From an uncultured Sphingomonadaceae bacterium (GTDB lineage Bacteria; Pseudomonadota; Alphaproteobacteria; Sphingomonadales; Sphingomonadaceae): DNA of 64,000 bases. A model generated the notes under the pieces. It was not told where the DNA came from and did no database searches. It was given only the letters and a program-made list of their open reading frames with translations. Numbering within the stretch: the first letter of the stretch is position 1; each line of letters opens with the position of its first letter. Location: positions 150,799 to 214,798 of the forward strand of contig CANLBM010000002.1 of the NCBI GenBank assembly GCA_947488845.1, read 5' to 3'. Positions 38,553 through 47,580 of the stretch are shown here, in pieces. The position numbers and the translations under genes were made by a program.

Positions 38553-39764
38553 ATGAAACTCGGTAGCTACCGGCCCGGCCCCGGCATGATGGTCTCCGCC
38601 GCCTTCATTGGCCCCGGAACCGTGACCGCATGTACTTTGGCCGGCGCAAATTTCGGCTTTGCCCTGCTTTGGGCATTGATATTTGCCACCATCACCACAA
38701 TCATCCTCCAATCCTTTGCCGTCCGGATCGCGCTGGTAACACAACTCGGACTGGCGGAAGCGATGCTCAAATCCGTCGCATCGCCGATCATTCGTGCGCT
38801 GGCTGCCGTGCTGCTGATTTCTGCACTCGTGCTGGGCAACGCAGCGTATGAGGCGGGCAATATGTCAGGCGCCGCGCTCGGTCTGGAAGCGATCAACGGC
38901 GGGCCACTGGCTTTCGGCATAGCACCGGTAATTATCGCCATTGCCCTGTTCGCATCATCCATGCTGATATTCTCAAAGCCGAAATGGATAGAGAATATCC
39001 TGATTCTGCTCGTGCTGTTGATGAGCGCCGCCTTTCTTCTGACCTTTCTCTTGATCCGACCGGATCTCGGGGCCGTATTGCAAGGTTTTGTTCCCACCAT
39101 CCCGGAAGGAGGCTTGATGACGGCAATTGCGCTCATCGGCACCACTATCGTCCCCTATAATCTGTTTCTTCATGCGGCGAGCGTCCGCGCACGCTGGGAC
39201 AAAGAGCAACTGGCCGAAGCGCAGCTGGACACCACGGTTTCAATCGGGATCGGCGGGCTCGTGTCGATGACAATATTGGCAACCGCCGCGGCCAGCCTTT
39301 TTGGCAGCGGCAAGACGATTGAAAATGCGGTGGATATGGCGCAGCAGCTCACTCCCCTGTTCGGCAGCATGGCGACCTTCACGCTTGGCGCAGGACTGTT
39401 TGCCGCCGGTCTAACCTCCGCCATCACCGCTCCATTGGCAACCGGCTATATCGTGCAGGAGATTTTCAAATCTTCCGGCTCGCGCAGGCCGTTCCAGATC
39501 GGCGCGCTGATTGTGATCCTTTCTGGAACGTTCGCAGCTCTGCTGGGCTATCGTCCGGTTGAACTGATATTCGTGGCCCAGATCGCCAACGGGCTTTTGC
39601 TGCCTGTCGTCACGGTTTTTCTCCTCAAACTGGCCAACAACGAGAAGCTGCTCGGACAGCATGCCAACGGCCTAAAGGCCAATATCCTGGGGGCCGTCAT
39701 TTTACTGATAACAACAGCTTTGGGTTTCCGGTTGATCGCACGCGCTCTGGGGTTCTGGCCATGA
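38553..39764 (+). CDS. NRAMP-fold transporter (YcsG-like) lacking canonical metal ligands
   Basis: This 403-residue membrane protein has about 11 helices with the LeuT-type NRAMP fold. The first-helix motif that is DPGN in metal-transporting NRAMP reads GPGT here (AAFIGPGTVTACTLAGANFG). In helix 6 the usual MPH reads VPY (GTTIVPYNLFLHAASVRAR). So the usual metal-coordinating Asp, Asn and Met are absent. It precedes pxpA with a 4-base ATGA overlap. In Bacillus subtilis an NRAMP-like gene (ycsG) likewise sits with ycsF, kipI and kipA. A role in uptake of 5-oxoproline or a related substrate is an inference from context. Confidence 0.88.
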   Translation: MKLGSYRPGPGMMVSAAFIGPGTVTACTLAGANFGFALLWALIFATITTIILQSFAVRIALVTQLGLAEAMLKSVASPIIRALAAVLLISALVLGNAAYEAGNMSGAALGLEAINGGPLAFGIAPVIIAIALFASSMLIFSKPKWIENILILLVLLMSAAFLLTFLLIRPDLGAVLQGFVPTIPEGGLMTAIALIGTTIVPYNLFLHAASVRARWDKEQLAEAQLDTTVSIGIGGLVSMTILATAAASLFGSGKTIENAVDMAQQLTPLFGSMATFTLGAGLFAAGLTSAITAPLATGYIVQEIFKSSGSRRPFQIGALIVILSGTFAALLGYRPVELIFVAQIANGLLLPVVTVFLLKLANNEKLLGQHANGLKANILGAVILLITTALGFRLIARALGFWP

Positions 39765-40516
39765 CATCGACGATTGATCTGAATGCCGACCTTGGCGAGG
39801 ACGAGAGCGCTGCTGGTATCGCGCGCGATATCGCGATCATGGATATCGTCTCCAGCTGCAACATTGCCTGCGGCGGCCATGCCGGTTCGCCCACCACCAT
39901 GCGGACCATGCTGGCGGCTGCCAAGTCGAGGCATATCGCGGCCGGAGCCCATCCCTCCTACCCTGATCGCAGCGGTTTCGGTCGCCAATCGATGAATATC
40001 TCATTGGAAGATTTGGAAGCATGTTTGACCAGCCAGTTGCACGATATCACAACGATAGCGGAACAAGTCGGCGTCCCGCTAAACCATCTCAAACCGCATG
40101 GCGCCCTGTATAACGATGCCCAGGATGATCCGCAGCTCGCCGAGCTGCTCGTCGAGTTGGCAACAAGGAGCAATCTGGCGTTGGTTGGCATGCCACGATC
40201 CCTCATCCAGAAAAATGCGATGGCGCGGAAGATCTCCTTCATAGCCGAAGCCTTTATCGATCGGCGATATACGAAAAGCGGTCGATTGGTACCCCGCAGC
40301 GAGACCGGAGCCGTAGTTGCAGACGAGGACGAACGTCTCCGTCAGGGACTGTCGCTGGCCCAAGGAACCCATCTGACTGCGAAGGATGGAAGCCTCCTGA
40401 AAATCGATGCACACAGCCTCTGCCTTCATTCGGATAGCGATGGTGCTCTGGAAACCGCAAAAAAAATGCGTCTGGCGCTGGAAAAGGTCGGGCTAGTGAT
40501 CAGGCCGGTCAGATAG
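39761..40516 (+). CDS. pxpA: 5-oxoprolinase subunit A (LamB/YcsF family)
   Basis: PxpA is one of three subunits of the ATP-dependent 5-oxoprolinase that opens pyroglutamate to glutamate. The 251-residue protein begins IDLNADLGEDES and carries SSCNIACGGHAGSPTTMR, AGAHPSYPDRSGFGRQ and HLKPHGALYN, all family signatures. It is coupled by overlap to both neighbours (ATGA upstream, TAGTG downstream). Confidence 0.95.
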   Translation: MTSTIDLNADLGEDESAAGIARDIAIMDIVSSCNIACGGHAGSPTTMRTMLAAAKSRHIAAGAHPSYPDRSGFGRQSMNISLEDLEACLTSQLHDITTIAEQVGVPLNHLKPHGALYNDAQDDPQLAELLVELATRSNLALVGMPRSLIQKNAMARKISFIAEAFIDRRYTKSGRLVPRSETGAVVADEDERLRQGLSLAQGTHLTAKDGSLLKIDAHSLCLHSDSDGALETAKKMRLALEKVGLVIRPVR

Positions 40517-41187
40517 TGGTAGACGACGAACCGGCTATCCACGCGTGCGATGACTGGATCAGCATCACATTGCCCAACTGGGAAGCTGTTCTGGCCGCGC
40601 AGATTGCTTTTTCTACCGACAGTCGCTGGATAGAAATCGTTCCCGGCCTCGACAGTATAGCAGTCCAGTTCGACCCTGCCCTTGTTTCGCCCGATGACGC
40701 TGTCAACATGGTTCGATATCAACTGGATCCTGCGGCACCCCTCCCCAAGGACTTTCATAATTTAATAACAATTCCAGTATGTTATGACGAAGAATTAGCT
40801 CCCGATCTTGATTATGTGGCCGGAAAGTTGGAAATTGCAGTGGAAACATTGCCATCCTGGCATGCATCTCGCCCGCAACGCGTGGCCATGCTGGGCTTCA
40901 TGCCCGGCTTTGCCTATCTGGAAAGCATGGAATCATGCCCCGCCATTGGCCGACTGGAGAACCCCAGACAATTGGTCAAAGCCGGCTCCATTGGCATCAT
41001 TGGCCGGCAAAGCTGCATCTATTCTTTTGACAGTCCCGGCGGATGGCCGATTATCGGTCGGACACCGGTCCGCCTGTTTGATCCCTCGAGAAACCAGCCA
41101 ACCTTGCTCTCGCCCGGAGATTCTGTGCGCTTCGAGCCGATTTCGAAAGATGCGTTCGACAATTGGCCACTGGAAGCAAACAAATGA
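40516..41187 (+). CDS. pxpB: 5-oxoprolinase subunit B (KipI family)
   Basis: The 223-residue protein starts at a GTG that overlaps the pxpA stop by one base. Signatures include MLGFMPGFAYLESM, RLENPRQLVKAGSIGIIG, and FDSPGGWPIIGRTPVRLFD. In B. subtilis the homologous KipI inhibits sporulation kinase A, but the general bacterial role is as the 5-oxoprolinase subunit. This matches its position between pxpA and pxpC. Confidence 0.94.
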   Translation: MVDDEPAIHACDDWISITLPNWEAVLAAQIAFSTDSRWIEIVPGLDSIAVQFDPALVSPDDAVNMVRYQLDPAAPLPKDFHNLITIPVCYDEELAPDLDYVAGKLEIAVETLPSWHASRPQRVAMLGFMPGFAYLESMESCPAIGRLENPRQLVKAGSIGIIGRQSCIYSFDSPGGWPIIGRTPVRLFDPSRNQPTLLSPGDSVRFEPISKDAFDNWPLEANK

Positions 41188-42131
41188 GCATCACCGTTTT
41201 GAAAGCCGGGCTGCAAACCACTTTACAGGGCGCACCTTTTGCAGGACATCGCCATATCGGCATGCCTGCCGCCGGTGCCGCCGATTGCGTTTCTCTGGCA
41301 CTGGCAAATTTTCTGGTCGGCAAATCCCTTGATGCAGTAGCGATCGAGATCACGCTCACGGATACACTTTTCCAAATAAACGAGCCCTGCTCCATTGCGG
41401 TCATAGGTGCGGCCGAATATGTCAGGATCAACGGCCGTGACCGACCCCAGCATCAGACTCTGAAGATCAAGGCAGGCGACCAGCTCGATATCGGCCCGAG
41501 CCGCCCGGGATGCCGGACCTATGTGGCGATATCTACTGAGATTGATGCCGACCGGTTACTCGGTGGCCAGTCCACCTATCTCACGGCGGGTCTCGGCGGC
41601 TTTCACGGTCGGGCATTGAGGAAGGATGATGCTATTCTCTTTACGCCGGATTCGCTAGTCACGGACTTGGAACGAACCACGCCGGAAAATCTCAGACCGC
41701 ACTTCAACGATGACCATGTCCTACGGTTTATACCGGGTCCCGAGGCGGCCAATGCTCATGCAGAGGTGCTCGATGGTCTATGTCTGAGCTCTTATACGGT
41801 CGGAGCGCGGGCCAATCGAATGGGCTTGGCGCTGGAAGGTTCGCCATTAGTCGCCAGCGACTCGTCCAATATGCCTAGCGCTGCGGTTTTCCCCGGCACA
41901 ATCCAGTTGCCGCCGAGTGGTCAGCCCTATCTGCTTGGTCCCGATGCACAGACAACCGGAGGCTATCCCCGGATTGCACAGGTCATCAGAGCCGACCGCC
42001 ATTTGATCGGACAACTCTCTTCTGGTGCAAGGATTCAATTTGTGCAGACCACGACAGAACGGGCCACAGAGATATACCGGGAAAAGCTTTCACTGCTATC
42101 CACCTGGCTGGGCCAGATCAAATTGTGGTAA
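41184..42131 (+). CDS. pxpC: 5-oxoprolinase subunit C (KipA/biotin-dependent carboxylase-like)
   Basis: The 315-residue protein starts at the ATG overlapping the pxpB stop (ATGA); the frame continues upstream but only inside pxpB. It has VLKAGLQTTLQGAPFAGHRHIGMPAAGAADCVSLALAN, RFIPGPEAA, and SYTVGARANRMGLALEG, the usual PxpC landmarks. It completes the 5-oxoprolinase complex. A 13-bp hairpin begins next to its stop codon. Confidence 0.94.
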   Translation: MSITVLKAGLQTTLQGAPFAGHRHIGMPAAGAADCVSLALANFLVGKSLDAVAIEITLTDTLFQINEPCSIAVIGAAEYVRINGRDRPQHQTLKIKAGDQLDIGPSRPGCRTYVAISTEIDADRLLGGQSTYLTAGLGGFHGRALRKDDAILFTPDSLVTDLERTTPENLRPHFNDDHVLRFIPGPEAANAHAEVLDGLCLSSYTVGARANRMGLALEGSPLVASDSSNMPSAAVFPGTIQLPPSGQPYLLGPDAQTTGGYPRIAQVIRADRHLIGQLSSGARIQFVQTTTERATEIYREKLSLLSTWLGQIKLW

Positions 42132-42162
42132 TTTATCGAGGCTAACCGGTAGCCTCGATAAA
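42132..42162. terminator. perfect hairpin between convergent pxpC and rpmE
   Basis: TTTATCGAGGCTA (42132-42144) and TAGCCTCGATAAA (42150-42162) form a perfect 13-bp stem with loop ACCGG. It starts at the last base of the pxpC stop and ends just before the rpmE stop on the other strand, so both transcripts would carry it. No long T run follows on either side. Confidence 0.7.
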
Positions 42163-42164
42163 GA

Positions 42165-42395
42165 TCAGCTCTTTTTGAGCGACAAACCACCAAAGCGCTT
42201 GTTGAAGCGAGCCACCTGGCCACCTTGATCGAGCAGGCGCTGATTGCCGCCGGTCCATGCAGGGTGCGAGGAAGGATCGATATCCAGTTGCAACGTATCG
42301 CCTTCTTTACCCCATGTTGAACGGGTTTCAAAAGTCGTGCCGTCGGTCATCTGAACGGTGATCATGTGATAGTCTGGATGCGTATCGGATTTCAT
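42165..42395 (-). CDS. rpmE: 50S ribosomal protein L31 (cysteine-free form)
   Basis: The 76-residue protein reads [19 protein letters not shown] at the N terminus and ends [15 protein letters not shown]. It lacks the zinc-binding cysteines, the so-called C-minus form, so it does not depend on zinc. AGGAGC lies upstream of the ATG. It stands alone between pxpC and fabZ, with about 110 bases to fabZ and no clear terminator there. Confidence 0.95.
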   Translation of the reverse strand: MKSDTHPDYHMITVQMTDGTTFETRSTWGKEGDTLQLDIDPSSHPAWTGGNQRLLDQGGQVARFNKRFGGLSLKKS

Positions 42396-42505
42396 TTTCG
42401 GCTCCTAAACGGGCTGGTTTCCGACCAGACCCAAAGCGAATAAATTTAACGGAAGCGGCGCATTAACCGCGGAATGGCAAAAGGGCAAGATTCTTTTGCA
42501 AAAGC

Positions 42506-42964
42506 TTACGTCGAAGGCGGATCGGCGATCATTGCGGTGAAGTTCGCTTCGGCAGCCAGCTTGTCGCCAATCATCGCCTGCCCGGAGAATTTGCAGACAC
42601 GCGCACGCTTCTGTTCAAATTTCACGTTCAGGGACAGCAAGCAACCAGGCTCGACCGGTTGGCGAAACTTCGCCCCGTCGATGGCCATAAAATAGACCAG
42701 CTTGCCCGATCCAACCATGTCGAAGCTCTCCATCGCCAAAACGCCGGCGGCTTGCGCCAGCGCCTCGACAATCAGGACACCCGGCATGATCGGACGACCC
42801 GGAAAATGACCTTGGAAAAAACCCTCGTTCATGGTGACGGCCTTGACCGCACGGATGGATTCGTCCTTTACGAGCTCTTCCACCCGATCAACCAGCAGCA
42901 TGGGATAGCGGTGTGGTAACACCGCCATCACTTTGGTTACATCATAATTGAACGGTTCGGTCAT
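42506..42964 (-). CDS. fabZ: 3-hydroxyacyl-ACP dehydratase FabZ
   Basis: FabZ dehydrates 3-hydroxyacyl-ACP in fatty acid elongation. The 152-residue hot-dog protein has the active-site His in [15 protein letters not shown] and the Glu in [11 protein letters not shown]. It starts 10 bases after ompH. In most Gram-negative bacteria lpxD lies before it and lpxA after it; both are absent here. Confidence 0.97.
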   Translation of the reverse strand: MTEPFNYDVTKVMAVLPHRYPMLLVDRVEELVKDESIRAVKAVTMNEGFFQGHFPGRPIMPGVLIVEALAQAAGVLAMESFDMVGSGKLVYFMAIDGAKFRQPVEPGCLLSLNVKFEQKRARVCKFSGQAMIGDKLAAEANFTAMIADPPST

Positions 42965-42974
42965 CGACGGTCAA

Positions 42975-43664
42975 CTAGCGACTGGCTGGCTGAGCCGCGG
43001 GTGGCTGTTGTGGCTGCTGAGCGGCCTGACTACGCGCACTTGCGACCAGCAATTGCTGTAGCTGCTGGTGAAGCGAGACAGTATTGCGCTGCGGCTGCCA
43101 ATCTGCTGGCGGTGTCGTACCGACTGTCGGTACTCTTGTGTCCAGAGCCGCCGTGATCGCATCCGTAACGTCGGCCTGAGCAGGCGCATAGATAAACGCA
43201 TCCGGACTCAAGATAACGCCGATTTTCTTGCTTGTAACAACCTGCTGCTGTGCATTGCCATATTCTTTGAAGATGCTCTCAACAGCGAACATTTGCGCCT
43301 TGATAGCAGGCGTTTGCAACTTCTGGATTTCAGTCTCTTCGGTATCAATGCTCTGCAGAACCGGGTTTTTCGCCCTTACAGCCGCGTCGAGCTCTTCCTG
43401 TGTCAGTTGCTTGTCGTTGTTCGTATCCAGCTGCGCCCGCAATCCGTTTAGCGTTTTGTTGCGCGCATCAATCTGGTCGAAGTAGGATTTATACTGCGTG
43501 CCAATTTGCGAATAGGCAGCTGAGAAAGCTTTTGTCTTCGCGATGGCAATCGTTGGGTTCGCGGTGGCGATGCCGGAAACCTGAGCGCTTGCAACCGAGC
43601 CAAACGCCAGGGGCGCAGCAGTTACGGCGAGAACGGTGAGTGCAGTTTTGAAAAAACGTGTCAT
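42975..43664 (-). CDS. OmpH/Skp-family periplasmic chaperone with EF-hand-like loop
   Basis: The 229-residue protein has a signal peptide (cleavage near SASA-Q, residue 27) and a long coiled-coil region typical of Skp. Skp holds unfolded outer-membrane proteins for the BAM complex. Residues 80-91 (DTNNDKQLTQEE) match the 12-residue EF-hand loop with Asp, Asn, Asp and a terminal Glu, which is not usual for Skp. The C-terminal part is Gln/Pro-rich (about 195-229). The start overlaps the bamA stop by one base (TGATG), so the two are coupled. Confidence 0.9.
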   Translation of the reverse strand: MTRFFKTALTVLAVTAAPLAFGSVASAQVSGIATANPTIAIAKTKAFSAAYSQIGTQYKSYFDQIDARNKTLNGLRAQLDTNNDKQLTQEELDAAVRAKNPVLQSIDTEETEIQKLQTPAIKAQMFAVESIFKEYGNAQQQVVTSKKIGVILSPDAFIYAPAQADVTDAITAALDTRVPTVGTTPPADWQPQRNTVSLHQQLQQLLVASARSQAAQQPQQPPAAQPASR

Positions 43665-46366
43665 CAGAATTGTGTTCCTACGTTAAATGTGAATAGTTTT
43701 GTATCGTCGCCTGGCTGTTTCAGCAAAGCTTTCGCGATGTCGATCCTGAACGGACCAAATGGTGAGTTCCAGTTCACACCAAAGCCTACAGAGAGGCGCG
43801 GGCTTATTGTATCACCATAGAAACGCTCTGTGAAGCTGGTCGCGATTGGATTGGCGATCCCGTTGGTGGACGCATCGAACGTGGTAACCGCCGCTCCCGT
43901 TGCATCGGTGGTCAAGTAGAGCGGTGCGACAGCACCAGTGGGTGATGCATTGCCCTGACTGTCGACAAGCCCGGTTGATTGCGTTTGAAGATCGGTCAAA
44001 AGCAATGGTTGAACCACATTGAAAACGGCGCCGACGTCGAGGAAGATGGAAGGCCGCAGACCCAGTTCACGGGCACCGGATCCAAGCGGAATTTCAAGCT
44101 CCGCGCGTCCCAGATAATAAGCGCGACCACCAATAGCGTCATCGGTTTGATTACCGTTGGTCAATTCTACAATTTCGTTAATCGGATTGCCGTTTGTATC
44201 CAGTCCCGGGATTGTCGAGGAGCGCACAACACGTGGTCCAACACCGCGAATGTCAAAACCGCGAATCTGCGGTTCACCCAGGAAAAAGCGGTCTGTCAGG
44301 CGTATATCATCGATGCCATCTGCTTCACTACCGCGGTTTTCCAGCGGGTGGATATAACCGCCTTCCGCACTGGCCGTAAAGATAAAGTCACCCAGAACAC
44401 GCCAGTGCTTGGAAGCATTCAGCCTGCCCCGAAGATATTTGACGCTACCGCCCAAACCAGCAAAATCGATGCTACCAACAATCGACTGACCACGCGTTGG
44501 CCGGACGCGATTGTCCCGGTCATCATAGATCAGCGAAGCGCCGATCGATGACGTCGTGCGATTGCCCAGAGCGTCGCATAGGTAACGCCCTGCAAGCAGA
44601 GGATCACAGACATCATCTGTACTGTTGCCGCGGATTCCATCACCATTGCTGTCCGTGAAGAACAGCGATGGCTCCAGTGTCACATCATCCTGGCTGAGGC
44701 CATAGCGGAGCGATGCGGATAGATATTCGGTAATCGGGACACCGGCACGGATCTGGAAACCCGTGGTAAGCTGCTCGAAGGTGGTTTGGCGGTCACTGTT
44801 GACATAATTGAAACTGTTCAGATCACGACGGAAAACATCTGCACCCACGGCAATGTTGCGATCGAACAGATAGGGCTCCGTAAAGCCTAGTTCGATCGAC
44901 TGTGAATAGCTGGAATAACTGACGCTGGCGCGCAGTTCCTGCCCCTTGCCGCGGAAATTCCGCTGCCTGACAGAAGCCTGCAGAATGAAGTTCTCGACGC
45001 TGGAGAAACCGGCCGAAAGCTGGAGTTCACCAGTCGCCTTTTCCTCAACATTTGCTTCCAATATGATGCGGTCAGGCGCGCTGCCCTGCTTCTGTTCGAT
45101 TTCCAGATCTTCCTGGAAAAATCCCAGCGATTTGATCCGGTTGGCGGAACGCTTGACCTGAAAACTGTTGAACGCGTCGCCTTCGTTCAGGCGGAACTCC
45201 CGGCGCACCACCTTGTCCTGGGTCAAGGTGTTTCCGTTGATATCGATCCGTTCGACATAAACACGGTCACTTTCCGCAACCTGGAACAGGATATCCATGG
45301 TTAGCGTTTCTTTGTTCCGCGTGAATTGCGGACGGACATCAGCGAAAGCATATCCGAAAAGCCCGGCGGTTTCGGACAGGCGCTCGACCGTGTCTTCAAC
45401 CTGTTTGGCGTCGTAGAAATCTCCGGCCTTCATCGGCAACTGCGGCGTCAAAAATTCGGGTGTAAAATCGCGAATATCGCTTTCCACCGTCACTTCACCA
45501 AACTGATAGCGCTCGCCTTCTTCAACCACATAGGTGATGATGAAGTCTTTCTTGTCCGGTGTCAGTTCCGCAACAGCTGAAATGACGCGGAAATCCGCAT
45601 AGCCTTCCGTCAGATAGAACTGGCGGAGTTTCTGCTGGTCAAAGGCCAGACGGTCCGGATCATAAGTGTCGCTCGAACTGAAGAAACGATAGAAGCGTGA
45701 CTGCTTGGTGACCATTTCACCACGCAGCTGACCGTCCGAAAATTCCTCATTGCCGATTATATTGATCTGCTGGACTTTTGACTTCGGGCCTTCGTTGATT
45801 TCGAAGACGATATCGACACGATTTTGGTCCAGCTGAACCATCTTGGGTTCGACATTGGCCGCAAAACGGCCTTTGCGTTTGTAGAGTTCGACAATCCGGG
45901 CCACATCGGCCCGGACCTTCGAGCGCGTGAATATCTGACGCGGGGCCAAGCGGATCTCGGGATAGATTTTATCTTCCTTGATCCGTTTATTACCTTCGAG
46001 CAAGATCCTGTTGATTACCGGATTCTCGACCACCTCGATGATAACGGCACCATCGTTGTTGCGGATGCCGACGTCTTTGAACAATTCCGTCTCAAACAGG
46101 TCCTTAAGGGCCTGATCGGCAGATTCCTGCGTGTAGGTCTGGCCGACGCGCAATTTCATATAAGACAAGACCGTGGTCGGCTCCAGTCGCTGGGCACCAT
46201 TGACCACTATGGACCGTATTTCGCCTTCAGCGGCAGCAGCAGGCGCGACTGGCGTCGTTCCCTGCACTTGCGCCTGCAAGGGAACAGTCGTGCCACCCAA
46301 AATGGTACCACACATCAACAAGGGTAGAAGCCGCTTTTTATGATCCACAGACAAACTCGCTTTCAC
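43664..46366 (-). CDS. bamA: outer-membrane protein assembly factor BamA
   Basis: BamA inserts beta-barrel proteins into the outer membrane. The frame is open to 46444 but has no ATG. The GTG at 46366 gives MKASLSVDHKKRLL and a plausible signal peptide with 900 residues; another GTG at 46348 has GCGAG 7 bases upstream and is equally possible. Five POTRA domains span about 60-420 (EGEIRSIVVNGAQRLEP, EINEGPKSKVQQINIIGN and others). The barrel follows and ends FTFNVGTQF. The loop-6 motif reads QIRGFDIRGVG. It is coupled to ompH and lies about 90 bases after rseP. Confidence 0.95.
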   Translation of the reverse strand: MKASLSVDHKKRLLPLLMCGTILGGTTVPLQAQVQGTTPVAPAAAAEGEIRSIVVNGAQRLEPTTVLSYMKLRVGQTYTQESADQALKDLFETELFKDVGIRNNDGAVIIEVVENPVINRILLEGNKRIKEDKIYPEIRLAPRQIFTRSKVRADVARIVELYKRKGRFAANVEPKMVQLDQNRVDIVFEINEGPKSKVQQINIIGNEEFSDGQLRGEMVTKQSRFYRFFSSSDTYDPDRLAFDQQKLRQFYLTEGYADFRVISAVAELTPDKKDFIITYVVEEGERYQFGEVTVESDIRDFTPEFLTPQLPMKAGDFYDAKQVEDTVERLSETAGLFGYAFADVRPQFTRNKETLTMDILFQVAESDRVYVERIDINGNTLTQDKVVRREFRLNEGDAFNSFQVKRSANRIKSLGFFQEDLEIEQKQGSAPDRIILEANVEEKATGELQLSAGFSSVENFILQASVRQRNFRGKGQELRASVSYSSYSQSIELGFTEPYLFDRNIAVGADVFRRDLNSFNYVNSDRQTTFEQLTTGFQIRAGVPITEYLSASLRYGLSQDDVTLEPSLFFTDSNGDGIRGNSTDDVCDPLLAGRYLCDALGNRTTSSIGASLIYDDRDNRVRPTRGQSIVGSIDFAGLGGSVKYLRGRLNASKHWRVLGDFIFTASAEGGYIHPLENRGSEADGIDDIRLTDRFFLGEPQIRGFDIRGVGPRVVRSSTIPGLDTNGNPINEIVELTNGNQTDDAIGGRAYYLGRAELEIPLGSGARELGLRPSIFLDVGAVFNVVQPLLLTDLQTQSTGLVDSQGNASPTGAVAPLYLTTDATGAAVTTFDASTNGIANPIATSFTERFYGDTISPRLSVGFGVNWNSPFGPFRIDIAKALLKQPGDDTKLFTFNVGTQF

Positions 46367-46455
46367 ACCATAAACCAAAAATAAAATGAAACTGGCATCA
46401 ATGCACCAACTTCGCGAACCCCCTGCCCCAATGCAGCGAGTCAATCAATGGTCAA

Positions 46456-47580
46456 TCAGCCGGAGACCGCCCGGAACAGACCAAAAGAGGACAAATCATT
46501 AAACGTCACCACCAGCATGAACACCATGACCAATGCAAATCCGGACTTGAAAGCCCATTCCTGCACCTTAGGACTGGCGGGCTTCCGCCGAACCGCCTCA
46601 ATCGCGTAAAACATCAGATGCCCTCCATCGAGCATGGGGATTGGCAGCAGGTTGATGAACCCCAAGTTAATTGAGATCAACGCCACGAAGAGAACGAAAG
46701 CCTCAAGCCCGAGTTTGAACTGTTCACCGGAAACTTGTGCAATTTTAAGCGGACCGCCCAGTTCCTTGACCGAACGCTTGCCGGTTATGACCTGACCGAG
46801 CGTTGTCGTGATTTGGCCGACAATGCCAATGGTTTTCTCGACCGCTATGACTGGAGCCTCGATCGGACTGACGTCCCGCCATTCCACTTGGCTGGAGGAC
46901 ATTCCCAGCAAGCCAAGCCGGAATTCATTCCCGAATCTGTCCTTCAAAATATTGACGCCAATCTTGCCCTGCTTGGCGATTAGCTGGCCGTCCCGTTCGT
47001 AGACGATTTCCACATTTTGATCGGGTATCAGCATAATTTTCTGCTGCAGATCCTGGAACAGGTCAATTTTTTCACCATCGACCGAGATGACCCTGTCTCC
47101 AGGCTTCATCCCAATTCTGGCTGCAGTCGAATTTTCCGAAATATCCTGCGCAACCGGCAGTGTTGCACTCGTCCCGTAGGCGATCACAAAACCCATGATA
47201 ATCAATATGGCAAAGATAAAATTGATTGCCGGGCCCGCAACAACAATCGCGGCGCGGCGCCAGAGGGATTTGGACTGGAATGTCTGATTGCGTTCAGCAG
47301 CCGGCAGATTGAGCCATTCCTTGCTCTTCATCCCTGACGGATCCATATCACCAGCGAATTGGACATAGCCGCCCAAAGGCAAGATACAGACTTTCCAGCG
47401 GGTCCCCCGTTTATCGGTCCACCCGGTGATCTCTTTGCCAAAGCCAATGGAAAAGGTTTCTGCCTTGACGCCACACCAACGGCCAACCAGATAATGGCCC
47501 ATTTCGTGCACAAATACGAGCACGCCAATGACAATAAGAAACGCCAGAAGCGTAAGCAAAATACCGGGGTTGTCCGTCAA
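46456..47580 (-). CDS. rseP: RIP zinc metalloprotease RseP
   Basis: This is a site-2 intramembrane protease of 374 residues. The zinc motif HEMGH (H25, E26, H29) lies in the first helix. The PDZ domain occupies about 120-210 (ARIGMKPGDRVISVDGEKI), and the C-terminal membrane part has NLLPIPMLDGGHLMFYAIEA, with the third ligand Asp. The start codon is TTG and overlaps the dxr stop (TTGA). It processes anti-sigma factors and remnant signal peptides in related bacteria. Confidence 0.96.
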   Translation of the reverse strand: MTDNPGILLTLLAFLIVIGVLVFVHEMGHYLVGRWCGVKAETFSIGFGKEITGWTDKRGTRWKVCILPLGGYVQFAGDMDPSGMKSKEWLNLPAAERNQTFQSKSLWRRAAIVVAGPAINFIFAILIIMGFVIAYGTSATLPVAQDISENSTAARIGMKPGDRVISVDGEKIDLFQDLQQKIMLIPDQNVEIVYERDGQLIAKQGKIGVNILKDRFGNEFRLGLLGMSSSQVEWRDVSPIEAPVIAVEKTIGIVGQITTTLGQVITGKRSVKELGGPLKIAQVSGEQFKLGLEAFVLFVALISINLGFINLLPIPMLDGGHLMFYAIEAVRRKPASPKVQEWAFKSGFALVMVFMLVVTFNDLSSFGLFRAVSG

